Numbered from the stretch's first letter, positions 12,536 to 24,425 are shown. The stretch: DNA of 64,000 bases from Diphasiastrum complanatum (GCA_029204225.1 CM055102.1:22251918-22315917), one strand, 5' to 3'. Program-made: numbers and translations. The notes: a model not told the origin generated them from the sequence alone.

Positions 12536-13467
12536 GTCAGTTTAGGCTCCTCTACAGATCAAAGCATTAATAAGTTGTTTTTTGGGATTAAGATCCTGAG
12601 CTGTATATCCTTTTTTCCGAGTCCACATTGGGGCAAGACTGTGCAGCACCAAAAGAAAAATGTTCCTTGCCAATAACGACTTATCGTAAATAGTTTATAA
12701 AGATTAAGACTCAAATTCAGTCCAGTTTGCAGAGTACCTGACTGATTTGTTTGCTGCATCAAACAAGGCAAATTCAAAACCTGTTTCAGTGTCACAGGAT
12801 GAATTTACCATTTATGCAAATTGTATTCTTGTATCCAATCCATCCATCCACTCACAAACACATCCATACTTGTTTGCACACATTTTCTACCACGATGGTA
12901 CTGCCTCTTGACGCTCCTTATAACGTCTTTTGATGTTTGGTGTTGTTGGTAGGAACCAATCTTTAAATCCTTCCATTGGGAAGAATGTACATAATCTCAT
13001 AGTAACTAGTACAGATACATGTGATTAGTTCATTATGATGCTGTCTATGGTGCAATTATCTGGGTAATCTGCTGTTCATATTGTCTGGTAAGATCTGTTG
13101 AAGCAAGTATTCTTCCACATTGATGAGACTGACATGGCAGAGGTGGCAGTATAACACATTAACATAGTGATGGGCTCTTCAAGTTGGCGAGGTTTTGATT
13201 TTTGTGCTTGGGATCAAATCCTTGTAACTTTGATTTGTATTTTTGGGGTGGCTTAAACCTTGCAAAAGCCAGGCACTTGCATTCAGATCCAGTTCGGCAG
13301 AATGAGTGAGTGCATGACAGATTCCAAACCTGCAGGCAGAGTAATGTGAGTACTTCATGGTTGTTTTATACTTGGGAAAGATAACATTCTCTGAACATTG
13401 AATCCTTGGAGTTACATATTTAAAAACAACTTTGAGTCGCTCAAACTTACTTGTAAGTGGCACCTCA
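12536..13467. other. CTF4 3' flank, no gene seen
   Basis: Contains the presumed CTF4 3' UTR. An open stretch at about 12733-12911 could be an alternative last exon, but no independent gene is supported. The spacer ends at the TCTTT target duplication of element G. Confidence 0.5.
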
Positions 13468-13472
13468 TCTTT

Positions 13473-14297
13473 TGTTGGAAGTAAAGCTGATTTGCGAATG
13501 TTTGGCTAGATTTACTCACGATGTGGTGTAGTATAGAGAGGATCGTCCACTTTCTAAGTTTTTACCAAGCTTCAAACGGAGTGCGGAAATAGAAAACAAT
13601 GATGAAAGCACTAAGGCTTACTCAACTAGTGCTCGAAATAAAAATAAAACTAACTAAGATGACAAGATACAAAATCTTACTAAAGCTTACCCAACTAGCA
13701 AGGTGATTAAACTAAATATTAGATTAACACCCAAAGGGAATTAAAATGGAAGATTGCGGCTAACTAATAATTAATCAACAAATACATGCCACAATACAAA
13801 CCAATGAGAAGGAGGCAAGAGGAGGCCTGAGCACTTTCCTTCAAGTTATGCACCTTTCCAAAGGGAACACAAATGGAATAGAGAGATAATCTCAAAAATA
13901 AAAAAATTTAATAACTTAATCTCAAAAGTGTTATTTACAAGGCAAATATCTCTCTTTTTATGGCAAGAAGGGTTTTCCATAAGTATCCACTAAGTTATGG
14001 GACAATCTATTTCTAGCCTTTCTAAAACTTCTTATTTAGGATTTAGAATTTCAAATTTTTTTAACTTAGTAAAACTTAAGACAAAATATTTTTAATCTTA
14101 AATTTTCTAAGTGTAAGTTCTAAATCTAAGTTTAAGCTATTTTATTATTTTTTTAAGCTTCTACTCATGGGCTTACAAACACATGCCATGGCAGAAGTTT
14201 ATTAACAGACACTCGTACGTGGACTTACAAAATACATGCCACGGAGTTTTATTTTTCTCTTTTTTTATTTTTTTCTGTGTTAGCACAGATACTAACA
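13473..14297 (-). repeat. Element G 3' LTR (825 bp)
   Basis: Matches the right LTR at both ends but has about 405 bp (13749-14153) that the right copy lacks. The inner side at 14298-14312 is pyrimidine-rich, i.e. an AAAGAAGAAGATAA polypurine tract on the minus strand next to the LTR start, as expected for second-strand priming. Confidence 0.85.
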
Positions 14298-16130
14298 TTA
14301 TCTTCTTCTTTATTGGATAGGTGGTTCCACACCATTCGAAGCCTTTTCTTCTTGGATCTTTTGTGCTTTTTGGAGGCGAGACTGTTGTTGTCGGGAGTGG
14401 TAGATTGTGGGTCGATGTCCTCCATCATTTGCCACCGTAGTTTGTTCAAGAAGGGCATTGGTTTGTAATAATGGAGCATATCCTGTAAAAAGTTGTGGGT
14501 TTTCCATAGCTCCACCATATCAACGTGTCTGGCTGAAATGAGTGCAGCGCGATAATAAAGCCTTGCTACGCTGATGTGGTCATCTTGCATTCGCAGTGGT
14601 TTATTGATATCAAGGGCTATTGGGAGTAGTCCTCGATCCCAAAAACCCTTGAGTTCTGCCAGAAATGCTATCAGGCCGCAATTGTCCTCAAAATATTTGA
14701 CGTTACGATCAAGGTTGCCATGGTGCTTCTGGTAGAATACACGTCAGTTGGTGATCATGTCTTTGGCTAAGTTGCCGGTATCGACACCTGTGAGCTTGGG
14801 CCAAAATATCCTATTCTTGACCTTGATGGCAGGAAACGGTCCTCGCCTCGCTATTGGATAGTAATAAGGATTTGTGCGCATATAGGAGGGTGTTTCGATA
14901 TATTATGCCATCGAGGTCTTGCTTTGTAGGAAGAGCTAATGGCGCCAGAGAGGTTGTGTATCCAGGAGTTTGATTACTTTTTTATGTGTTTGACACTGGT
15001 CCAAATCTGGCAATATGTAGCCGTCTTGTTCCTTTGTCGTTGGATATTTCTTTGCAAACTCTTGAGAGACGCGCAACTCCTTGCTTGGTTCTATGAGCGT
15101 AATTCAGTGCCGGATGGTTGGTGTTTCAGAGACAATCTCATGCTGAATTTGGGGATCAGATTCAGGAGAGGGGAGAGAAAAGATTAGCTTCAGCAATTCT
15201 TTGTGATTTAGGAGAAAATTGGCGTTGAATAAATGGGGGGTTAGTGGTTTCGATAGGGTTAGAAGCGGTGGAAGGAAAAAGATAATGTTGGGAGCTTGTA
15301 CCACCAGAGCCTGATGGATTGGTTGGTGCTTGAGCTCCTTGCCCCAGGGGTTGGCCTTGAAAGGAGGAGCCTTGAGTAGCAGGACGAGGCCTCCACCATT
15401 CGGTCCATCAAAGTGGTGCTCAGAATCATGGAACTGGGCGTGCTCTGCATGAACAGATGACGTTGATTGGGCAGCTGCCTCTAACCATTCTTCTAGGGTG
15501 GCAATGTGCTAGTTCAGGGCCTCGACGGAAGCAAGGTATGATTGTTGTAATTTTGTGTGCTGCTCCGTCGTGGCTATCAACTTTTGGGCCAGCATTTGAT
15601 AAGCCACCACTAGAATGGGAGTTCCCTCAGGAATAGCTGGTGGTGCGAAGTCGTTGAAGTCCACCAATTCCAATTGTTCTTTCATAGCGGAACGTGCGGC
15701 TTGTGCATCTGCTACAACCTCATCCCTTTCTACTTTGATGTTATCGATGATATTCTGCATGTTAGATACCTTCAGTTGGAGTTGGTTCTGGAGGTGGATA
15801 AGCATCTGCTGTTGTTGTTGATTCTAAGTGGTGAGATTTTGGATCTGCAGCTGTTGTTGCTTGTTTTCCATTTCCAGCCTTGCTTTTTCTTTCTGAAGGT
15901 CCGCCATAGCACCATCATCAAATTTTCGCATGGTATATTGTCCTCCTAGGGTGCCGAATTGATTATATTGGAGCAAACACAACTATACCGCTTTTTGGAC
16001 TGCAAGGGGTAACTGCTCCCAAGGGCCAATGTCAGAGAGTGTGCGTGTATAGTTAGGATATGGCATTGTGTTAAAGGGTAGAAAATCATGAACATGGGTA
16101 GATGGAGATGAATGAAAGGCAAGTGGAGGT
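14249..16130 (-). pseudogene. Unrecognised coiled-coil ORF in the RT/integrase position of element G
   Basis: Minus-strand coding-like sequence runs from about 16130 to 14249 through several stops and shifts. It begins near MPYPNYTRTLSDIGPWEQLP, followed by a Gln/Glu-rich coiled coil (MADLQKEKARLEMENKQQQ, and the heptad-like stretch at 15805-15509 with IDNIKVERDEVVADAQ). After a proline-rich spacer comes a more compact region (FPAIKVKNRIFWPKLTG near 14820, then the 113-codon piece 14590-14249 containing SVARLYYRAALISARHV) and a basic tail (KKHKRSKKKRLR). None of this resembles RT, RNase H, integrase, chromodomain or envelope. I do not recognise the family. It is downstream of protease, where Gypsy elements normally carry RT. 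Confidence 0.6.
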
Positions 16131-16559
16131 GATTGAGAGATGATAGGTAAAAGAGGTGAGGATATACTGCATGGCGGAGATCTGTGGAATGGGTTAGTGG
16201 TGATGGTGGTTGCTGAAATTTCTATTAGTAATTGTAAGGCAAAATCATCTACATTGACTGTAGAGTCAAGTAGGGTGGATATTTGTATAGGTGAGGGCTT
16301 TTGTGGAAGCGTGGAATCGAAGCCCGTGATTCACACAATCACTGGTAGCTAAATTGCGACTCAAGTTTATGATATCAGTATATTTAACATAATGACCTTT
16401 GTCGTGGCTGGACTGGTATGGTTCAAACACTGAGTTGGTGGTCGAGGACCCTTCGTCATGAACGCGTGCAAGTTTGAGTTTGCCCGTTGAATCAATGGTG
16501 ACAAAACTGTCACAATTTCCAAAAGTGACTCGGCCTTTGCTCCAGTCATGAACTCTTGC

Positions 16560-16909
16560 ATTGGTGAGCCACGAACGACAAGTAGTAATTCATAGGAATC
16601 GGCATTATTGGGAATATCAAGTACTACTAGATCTACAGAAAACTAAAGACCTTCTAGTTTGATCAGCACTTGTGGAAGGAAACCGGTAGGTCAGACCACA
16701 CTTTGATCAGTCATCCTAAGTTGACAAGTGAGTTTGGCAAGCTTGTCTCTCAGATTCCATTCTAGCATGAGGGATGTGGAAATGATATTGACACCGGAGC
16801 CACCATCGAGAACCGCTAAAACTTCACGTGATTGGTGATGGGTAGCTGGGATTTTGATGTTGCCTCGTTCGCTGAGTAGATTGGTTACGTGTAAAGGCAT
16901 TTCAGGCAA
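16560..16909 (-). pseudogene. Gypsy-type retropepsin remnant (element G)
   Basis: The stretch VLAVLDGGSGVNIIS is the plant Gypsy aspartic protease active site, in which the family often has DGGS rather than DSGA. The following residues (LRMTDQSVV and, past two stops, FSVDLVVLDIP) fit the rest of a retropepsin domain. Stops break it, so it is inactive as it stands. Confidence 0.7.
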
Positions 16910-17131
16910 CTCATCAGGGCTGGTGGTGTCATTGGATTGGATCTGGTGTTTCCGTTTGCCAGCATGCTTCTAGAGAACATTGAAAGGAAGAGTGACATTG
17001 GCTTGCAGTAAATCTCCCCAGACTTTAGTACCTTCAAGGGTTTTGCTTTCAAAAGGCTTGTGAGGTACTTTATGAGAGGTGGAAGATTGTTGGTCGACAT
17101 TGCAGATGTGCTGGCAATATTGATGATGTAG

Positions 17132-18564
17132 TCAAATTTCTTCAGATGGGTGAAGATAAACTATCGGGGTCGAATCTTCACTTGGAGGGACAGCCTGCTG
17201 CTGGATTTTGCTAGGTGCAAGTATAGGGGCTTGGCATTGGGTTTGTGTCCGAGTCAAGACCCAAGCAGGACGAGTTTCAACTGGTAAAGTTTCTACTTGC
17301 ACTGAACAGATAGGAGCGACAGGTTTGGATCGGGATGGGCAGTCCTTCACGTGATGTTCAATACCACAGTTTTTACAAGCTGGAGGAAAATGGAGTTTAT
17401 CTGGACAATGAATACTAGGGCATTGGGATCCACTGCTTGAGCATTAGAATCATATGTATAATAAACAACCGTTTCAGTAGAGTATTGCGGTTGAGTATTG
17501 TCTTCCACATAGTAGGTTGCCGGATCGATGGTATTCGGATCAAGATAATGGACAGCTTGTTGTGGGGTAGGTTGAATAATGACAAACTGTTGATGTGGTG
17601 GTTGGTACTGATTTGGTGCAGTTGATTGTGGTTGGTAGACCTTTGGTCGTGGCACAGGTTGTTGTGGAGGATAGGGGCGTTATGCTCAATAGATGGTGTG
17701 TCTGGTTGCTGCTGGAAAATGGTTTCATAGTTGAGGGCATTCATTAGCCATATGATGTTGTGAGCAGATTGGACACCCGACATTTTCTCTTGTTGGAAAG
17801 GATTTCTCAACAATATGTTTCATGGCAGTTTGGAAATCGGCAGTGAGCTTATCCATATGAGATTGTTGAGCTTTTTGCTAGGTTTCCATTTGATGCAGAA
17901 CTTTAGAAGATTGGGCAACATTGTCAGACTTCGGGTGATTAGGACGGTCTGAATTCTTAGATTTCTTTTCATGATGGTCAAAGTCATCGTCGGAACCTTT
18001 GTCTTCCTCACGGATAGCATCAGTCATCAAATCTTTAAGTTGATCATAAAGGTCAACTGGTTTGAGTTCGCGGCGCATGTTTTTAGGCAATCCAACCAAG
18101 AACAGTTTTATGGCCATACGTTCGTTGATATTTTTATCAACACATTCTACTTTGAGACGTTTAAAGTGCTCAATGTAGTTTCGAACAGACTCTTCGTGAC
18201 ACATCTTGATATGGGTAATTTGGATGAATGGGCTTTGAGTCAGTTTGGATGGTTTGAAACGCTCGATGAGAGCATCCTTGAGGGTGGTCCAAGAAGCAAG
18301 ATCACGAGCTTCGAGATTAAGATACCACTCCTTGGTTGTTTCATAGAGTACCATGGAGAATAGGCGAAGCTTTTCAGTTTCTAAGACATCTCCATAAAAA
18401 CGGCACGCATTATCAAAGTCTTGGAGAAATCGGACTGGGTCAGATTCTCCATCATACTTTGGTGCATCGATACGTGAAATTCTGCATTCAGGTCGGGGAG
18501 GAGCCACATTAGAAGATTCAACATAGTCACGAGACATGATGTAGAGTGTGGAGGAGAGTAACAA
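17132..18564 (-). pseudogene. Gypsy-type gag with two zinc knuckles (element G)
   Basis: The intact 228-codon piece 18564-17878 matches plant retrotransposon gag (YDGESDPVRFLQDFDNACRF, TTKEWYLNLEARDLASW, LIERFKPSKLTQSP, LPKNMRRELKPVDL). After a stop the frame continues to a first knuckle (CPICSQHHMANEC, about 17780) and a Gln/Pro/Tyr-rich spacer. A second knuckle (CKNCGIEHHVKDC) lies near 17345-17385. Stops and shifts separate the parts. Confidence 0.8.
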
Positions 18565-19395
18565 TACAGAAGATCAGGTCAATACTGTATTTGGCAAAAA
18601 AAAAGAGCAGTCTGCTTGTATAATGGAGAGTGTAGGACAAAAATCTGGTCTTTCTGGTTGTAATAGAATTTGCAGACAGGTTGAAAAATCATGGAGAGGC
18701 AGATAAATCGAACTGTAGGACTCACAAATTCTGACAGGGAGTGCTGTTTGTCAGAATATTGATTTTTTTATATTTTTGAAAAAAGATTTGTACTGTTAAA
18801 ATTTGCGGTGTGGACAGAGAATTTGTGCTCACTGAGGACGATTTCTTAGGCTAGATAACGATTTATGATACAGAGGTTTTACTAACAGATAGAGAATATG
18901 GAAAAAAATATGACTTTATGAAAGAAAACATAAAAATCTTTGAGATAGAATTCGTGGAGCTGCTGGAGGATTGATCTTGATTAGATCTAGCCTTAGTGAA
19001 ACCAGCATATTCTAGGACAAAGATTTGGGTGAGAAATAAGGGATTTTGACAATATATCAGGCTATTTTCCACATAATCTGACAGTGGTCAGAATTCGTGG
19101 AGGTGATAAAATGAAAGATCAGGGTCTATTAGGGCTATAGAAAGATTGGCGAATTCTGATATACCTGTTTGGTTTGGAAAAATGTCACTTGGGTCACTTC
19201 TTTTCAAAGAAAATGCCCAAATTGACTCTTTTGTTGCTTCTCTCCGGCTTGATAAGTTGCTCCACAACTCGTGTAGGACTTGGAGAGAAGACTCGTGCTG
19301 TGGTTGGAAGGTAGAAGACAGACAAACAAGCAAACACACAACACGGAGGCGAAAAAACAAAAGAAAAAGAAGCTACTTAAAAAATGCTTAAAAAA

Positions 19396-19409
19396 CGGCA
19401 ACGACGCCA
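19396..19409 (-). other. Primer-binding site of element G (tRNA-Asp type)
   Basis: Read on the minus strand this is TGGCGTCGTTGCCG, one base from TGGCGCCGTTGCCG, the complement of the 3' end of plant tRNA-Asp. It sits one base from the LTR at 19411, where the minus-strand PBS should be. Confidence 0.75.
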
Positions 19410-19410
19410 A

Positions 19411-19832
19411 TGTTGGAAGTAAATCTGATTTGCGAATGTTCGGCTAGATCTACTCACGATGTGGTGTAGTCTAAAGAGGATCGTCCACTTTATAAGTTTT
19501 TACCAAGCTTCAAAAGGAGTGCGAAAATAGAAAACAATGATGAAAGCACTAAGGCTTACCCAACTAGTGCTTGCAATAGAAATGAAACTAACTAAGATGA
19601 CAAAATACAAAATCTTACTAAGGCTTACCCAACTAGCAAGGTGATTAAACTAAATCCTAGATTAACACCCAAAGGGAATTAGAATGTAAGCTTCTACTCA
19701 TGGGCTTACAAACGCATGCCATGGCAGAAGTTTATTAACAGACACTCGTACGTGGACTTGCAAAACACATGCCATGAAGTTTTATTTCTCTCTTTTTTTA
19801 ATTTTTTTCTGTGTTAGCCACATATGCTAACA
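19411..19832 (-). repeat. Element G 5' LTR (422 bp, internally shortened)
   Basis: Same ends as the left LTR but shorter by about 405 bp; the join is at about 19685, inside GAATGTAAGCTTC. As the 5' LTR it would drive transcription, so the missing block may include promoter sequence. TCTTT follows at 19833-19837. Confidence 0.85.
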
Positions 19833-19841
19833 TCTTTTAAC

Positions 19842-20500
19842 TATGAAAGTACTGTACTTTAGGACCATAAATGGATCTACAAAAGATCCACAAGAGTGAT
19901 TGGATGCTCGCTTAACAATCTATCAAAAAACTAGACACAAAAAAGTTGATCTAGATTGGCAATTTGACAAACAACGAGCATTAACAATCAAAAGGATTGA
20001 TCAACATTGAAATCCAAGCTCACACGTGTGTAATACAGGCTGTAGTACGGCCTTCAACCTGAGAAAGAAGCAAAAATTGATTTGGTTTCATTTGGATCAC
20101 AAAAATTCAATGTACATAGTGAACTAGCTTGAGATTGCCAATGAGCTCCAAAAATATTCTATCTTCTCACTATGAGAGCTTGGAATACATAGCAAATTCG
20201 ACTTCCTTCTTGAAGTTAGGTGGATTTCCAGCATGTAATAAGGAAGTTAACTCACTCTTCTTGCCCTAAAATGAAACCCTAGCCTAGATCCTAGAGTTAT
20301 GCTTGGTAGGTAGCTAGTTGGTCAAATTTTCACCTTAAACTTAGGCGTAGGTCCTATAAATTAAAGATGACCACCAAATAGAAATGACCAACTCTCTTGA
20401 CTTGACCTAACCTACATTAGGAGTGGGTTGCCACATGGAATCTTGGCCTTCCATTTGTGGAACCCAATTATACACAATATTTATAAAGTTCTACATGGCA
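19842..20500 (-). repeat. Element E 3' LTR
   Basis: Outer end begins TATGAAAG where the other copy has TGTGAAAG, so the terminal TG is mutated. The inner end lacks about 30 bases found in the right LTR (which continues to TTTTTTCACA) and goes straight into the polypurine tract. CACACGTGTG lies at 20021-20030. Confidence 0.8.
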
Positions 20501-20731
20501 CTCCTCCTCAAATCTAGCCTTGGAAACAATAATGTATCTATATACAATTCTAAGACCTGATCTTAACATCAGAAATGAATCATATTCAGGTTTAGAACAT
20601 GACTAATGAGCCCCTAAAGATGATGACATGATCTATCACCATATTCAAGATAGAGTTTCTTTGATCTTGATCTCCTCCAAGATGAATTGAAGAGTCTTGA
20701 TTCTTCCTTGCACCTTTGCACTTGATTTCTT

Positions 20732-22075
20732 TCATGTTGAGTTAAGATGCATGAATTTGAAATTTGCTCCTCCTTGATCTTGATGCTTCTCTTTGAAGGA
20801 AATCTGATGTCTCCATGTCTTGTGAAAATCACATTGATCAAGATCACAAAACATGTACTTGCTACTATCACCAAGATTTATCATGCTAAAATGACTAGTC
20901 CACAAACCTTCAAAAGTAAGCATGATTTTCCTAATCTTGTAATCATAAGTGGTCTTGAACTTCATGAGGCTACATACTTGCTTATGGATATAAGTGTCCT
21001 TCAAGGATGTTTCACTTATTCTTATAAGAAGCTTACAATTTGCGTCTACAAAAGAAAAAACACATTTCCCAAAACAATGAGTGATTAACTCATTCTTGCT
21101 CTTCCAAAATCCTAGAGCACTCATTTGATCAAACAATCAATTTACTCTTAATTGGTTCATAACAATTTTTGGATCACTAAGACATAAAAACTTGTTCTCA
21201 AATGAGTCATTACACATCCTATCTTCAACTTCCTTCATGATGAAGCCCTCAAGTTTCCTCATGTAGTTCTCATAGCATACCTCGGTTTGCCTCATGTAGA
21301 TCTCATAACAAAATGGTTCATCAAGCATTGAAGTAAGAAAAGTGCTGAAAGTGAATGGTTGAGAATCTTCCCCTTGATTACCTTTTCCAAGATAAGTGAG
21401 CCTTGAAGGCTCGGCCCTTGCCTTTGTGGATCTTCTTAGATCACTTGATCTTTGAGGTGGATCCTCAAGATCTCCATCACTTTGTTGCTCCTCCTCAATC
21501 CTCACAAGATTATTGACACCAAGGTTGTTGATTTCACTCACACAAGATACTAGATGTATCCAAGCTTCTCTTGTATAAACATCTAAGAATGTTTCATGCA
21601 TCTTATCATCACTACTTGGTACATGAGAAAAAGAGTGTACACTTGAATGAATGATTTCCTCTTCTGCCATAGCAATTTTAGCATCCAACTTAAACAAACT
21701 ACCTTGTTTAACACAATTTGCTATGCAAATATCATTCTTCATGATGAAACAAACTCCATGCTTGAAGTGAACATCTAAACCATCATCCATTAGTTGTCCA
21801 ACACTAAGCAAGCTCTTGGTAATTGATGGTACAAAAAGGACATTGTCTAGATACATCCTTTTGCTAGATTCTAGACTTAATGAGATGGTACCAATACTAT
21901 CTATCTTACGTTCTTGATCATTTGCTAAAGAAACAAATTTATTAGCACCATTGAAAGAGCGTAAGGTTGAGAATGTGTCCTTTTGGAAAGTCATGTGGGA
22001 GCTAGCCCCACCATCAATCCACCAAGTGTTCTTTGAGTTGCTTTTGCTTGTTGGAGTGGATGAAGATGCCATCAA
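20732..22075 (-). pseudogene. Element E protease plus shared extra domain
   Basis: One frame with a single stop at 21137-21139. It opens with a Copia protease (TWWIDGGASSHMT; the usual DSGAS reads DGGAS, so the Ser after the catalytic Asp is changed) and the SITKSLLSVGQLMDDG segment of the gag-pre-integrase region. It then jumps to a PPQRSSDLRRSTKARAEPS stretch like the end of Copia integrase, without the integrase core. After the stop, residues such as ANCKLLIRISETSLKDTYIH align with the element C ORF (ANCKFFMRVSESYSKDTYLH). The function of that last domain is unknown. Confidence 0.7.
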
Positions 22076-22103
22076 AGATGAGATCTCCCCATCTCCATCC
22101 TCT

Positions 22104-22952
22104 TCATATGCAAGGTTTGTCCTCCTCCTCTTTTGCTCTTAGCCTCTTGTAGCATTCGGATGCATAATGCCCATTCTTTTCACAAAAGAAGCATTTTTGC
22201 TTTGACTTGTCCTTTGAGCTTGATGTATCATCCTCTTCTTTGGCCTCCTTGGGATGCTTCTTCTTTCCATTGGTCTTCTTTTTGCCCTTGAATGAGAAAT
22301 TGGATTTCTCATCTCCATCCTGCAAAGACAATGAACTCATTCTTGCCTTGGTGTGGAGCATCCTACACTCTTCAGCCACTAATACACTATGAAGTTTTTC
22401 TATAGTTGGCAAAGTGTCTTAGATGGCAAAACTTTGGACCAAATTTGCAAATCCATCTCCTAGACCATTAAGAACAATTTCTACAAGCTCTCCATCATGA
22501 ATCTTCTCTCCAATGGAAGCCAACTCCCTATTTAGAGACTTGATTCTGAGTACATAATCCTGTGCACTCTCCTCACTTCTCCTCATGCTTTGCAAAATCT
22601 GATTTCTAAGCATGAGTACTCTTGAAGTGTTACTAGATTCATAGATCAATTTTAAAGACTCCCAAGTCTCTTTAGCACTAGTACATGCTGATACTTCTCT
22701 CAACAAATCATTGCTCACATTCATCTTCACACAATGAAGTGCAAGCCTAGATCTCTTCTTGTATCTAGTTAACTCATGTGCACCTAGAGGTTCATCTTCA
22801 TCTTCAATCAAGAACTCATAAAGGTCTTGGAGCACCAAAAGTGACTCCATCCTAACCTTCCAAATAGCATAATTTGTAGAATTCAATCTCTCACTAGCTT
22901 CTAGAAGGTATGCTCCAACAGATCCCATCTTACTAGTGACTTCTACAAACAA
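22104..22952 (-). pseudogene. Element E Copia-type gag, one internal stop
   Basis: A single frame from the ATG at 22952 to 22104 is broken only by a TAA at 22416-22418. It contains the UBN2/gag fold segments (LNSTNYAIWKVRMESLL, LNGLGDGFANLVQSFAI), a Lys-rich linker and a CCHC knuckle (CFFCEKNGHYASEC). The following protease is in another frame, which may reflect either a frameshift junction or decay. Confidence 0.8.
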
Positions 22953-23732
22953 GAAATAAATTTGATTGACTTGAAACTCACAAAGGTCTCACACTTGCAG
23001 TGTTTCACTCAAATTTGAATTCTAATCCAACAAATGGACTTATAATCACAATTCTATCACTCCCTCACAAAGCTGGAATGAAGATAAGATGAAGTGAAAA
23101 CTACTTTCAAACAATCTTGCCAAGAAATGGATTTGATTGCCTCTAGAAACTCACTAAGGTCTCTCTCTTGTAGTGTTTCACTCAAATTAGATTTCTAATC
23201 CAACAAATGGACTTATAATCTCAGTTCTAGCACTCCCTCACAAAGTTGGAATGAAGATAAGATGATGTGAAATCTACTTACAATCAAATCTTGTCAATTT
23301 TGGCTATTTTTGGACAATAACATGACTAAATCTCCCTCACACTTTTTGATGTACTTTCAAGACCTGTAAAACAAGTTTAGAGGACCTGATTTCAGCCTAG
23401 ATTAATTAGATCTCATGACCCTATGTCAAATCTAATCAATGGCGCTCAATCTTGGTAGCTTATCCTAAGATTTCCACCAAAAATTACACCAAAAGCTCAC
23501 AAATTGAATTTCTTTGGATCAAATGAATACCATGCATTCAATGCAGGTTCAGAGGTGCCCACACATGTGGATAGTATGGATTTGGAACCCTACTAAGTTT
23601 GGGATCAAATCTTCTCACCAAAATCAAGATTCTAGCTTGCCCTCTCAATACTAGTTTTTAGCACCAAAACTTGCTAAACATGGATTTGCATTAGATCAAT
23701 GGCTTATGGTCTTGTACTTGGCTTTGATACCA

Positions 23733-24420
23733 TGTGAAAGTACTATACTTTAGGACCATAAATGGATCTACAAAATATCCACAAGAGTGATTGAATGCTT
23801 GCTTAACAATCTATCAAAAAACTATACACAAAAAAGTTGATCTAGATTGGCAATTTGACAAAAAAACAACAACCATTAACAATCAAAAGCATTGATCAAC
23901 ATTGAAATCCAAGCTCACAGTTGTGTAATACAGGCTGTAGTACGGCCTTCAACCTGAGAAACAAGTAGAAATTGATTTGGTTTCATTTGGATCACAAAAA
24001 CTCAATGTACATAGTGAACTAGCTTGAGATTGCCAATGAGCTCCAAACATATTCCATCTTCTCACTATGAGAGCTTGGAATACATAGCAAATTCGAATTC
24101 CTTCTGGAAGTTAGTTGTATTTCCAGCATGTAATAAGGAAGTTAACTCACTCTTCTTGCCCTAAAATGAAACCCTAGCCTAGATCCTAGAGTTATGCTTG
24201 GTAGGTAGCTAGTTGGTCAAATTTTCACCTTAAACTTAGGTGTAGGTTCTATAAAGTAGGGATGACCACCAAATAGACATGACCAACTCTCTTGACTTAA
24301 CCTACATTAGGAGTGGGTTGCCACGTGGCAACTTGGCTTTCTATGTGAGGAACCCAATTATACACAATATTTACAAAGTTCTACATGGCTAGATTTGCCA
24401 AAATAGGCTATTTTTTCACA
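23733..24420 (-). repeat. Element E 5' LTR
   Basis: Runs from TGTGAAAGTACTATAC to GGCTATTTTTTCACA, followed by TTAAC. The palindrome position reads CACAGTTGTG instead of CACACGTGTG. The primer site lies immediately left. Confidence 0.85.
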
Positions 24421-24425
24421 TTAAC

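Larger units (their letters stand above)
13473..19832 (-). mobile_element. Non-autonomous Ty3/Gypsy-type LTR retrotransposon (element G)
   Basis: Two related LTRs (13473-14297 and 19411-19832) with TGTTGG...AACA ends bracket about 5.1 kb. TCTTT flanks both sides (13468-13472, 19833-19837), a perfect 5-bp target duplication. A primer site beside the right LTR sets the direction as minus. In coding order it carries Gypsy-type gag, two zinc knuckles and a retropepsin, then a long degenerate coiled-coil ORF; no RT, RNase H or integrase motif was found. It resembles the gag-bearing RT-less class (TR-GAG elements), so movement would need RT and integrase from another element. Several stops indicate it is no longer coding-competent. 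Confidence 0.85.
19842..24420 (-). mobile_element. Non-autonomous Copia-like element E
   Basis: LTRs at 19842-20500 and 23733-24420 bracket 3.2 kb, with TTAAC on both flanks (19837-19841, 24421-24425). A primer site (TGGTATCAAAGC on the minus strand, 23721-23732) abuts the right LTR and a GAGGAGGAG tract (20501-20509) abuts the left. In coding order it encodes Copia gag, a CCHC knuckle, a protease-like region and an extra domain shared with element C. The integrase core and RT are missing; only a short Copia-like RRST segment of the integrase C-terminal region seems retained. Confidence 0.85.

Noticed and set aside
14249-14590. Envelope-like protein in element G
   Set aside because: The ORF downstream of protease has no signal peptide or transmembrane segment and is preceded by a coiled coil, so an env-like role is not supported.
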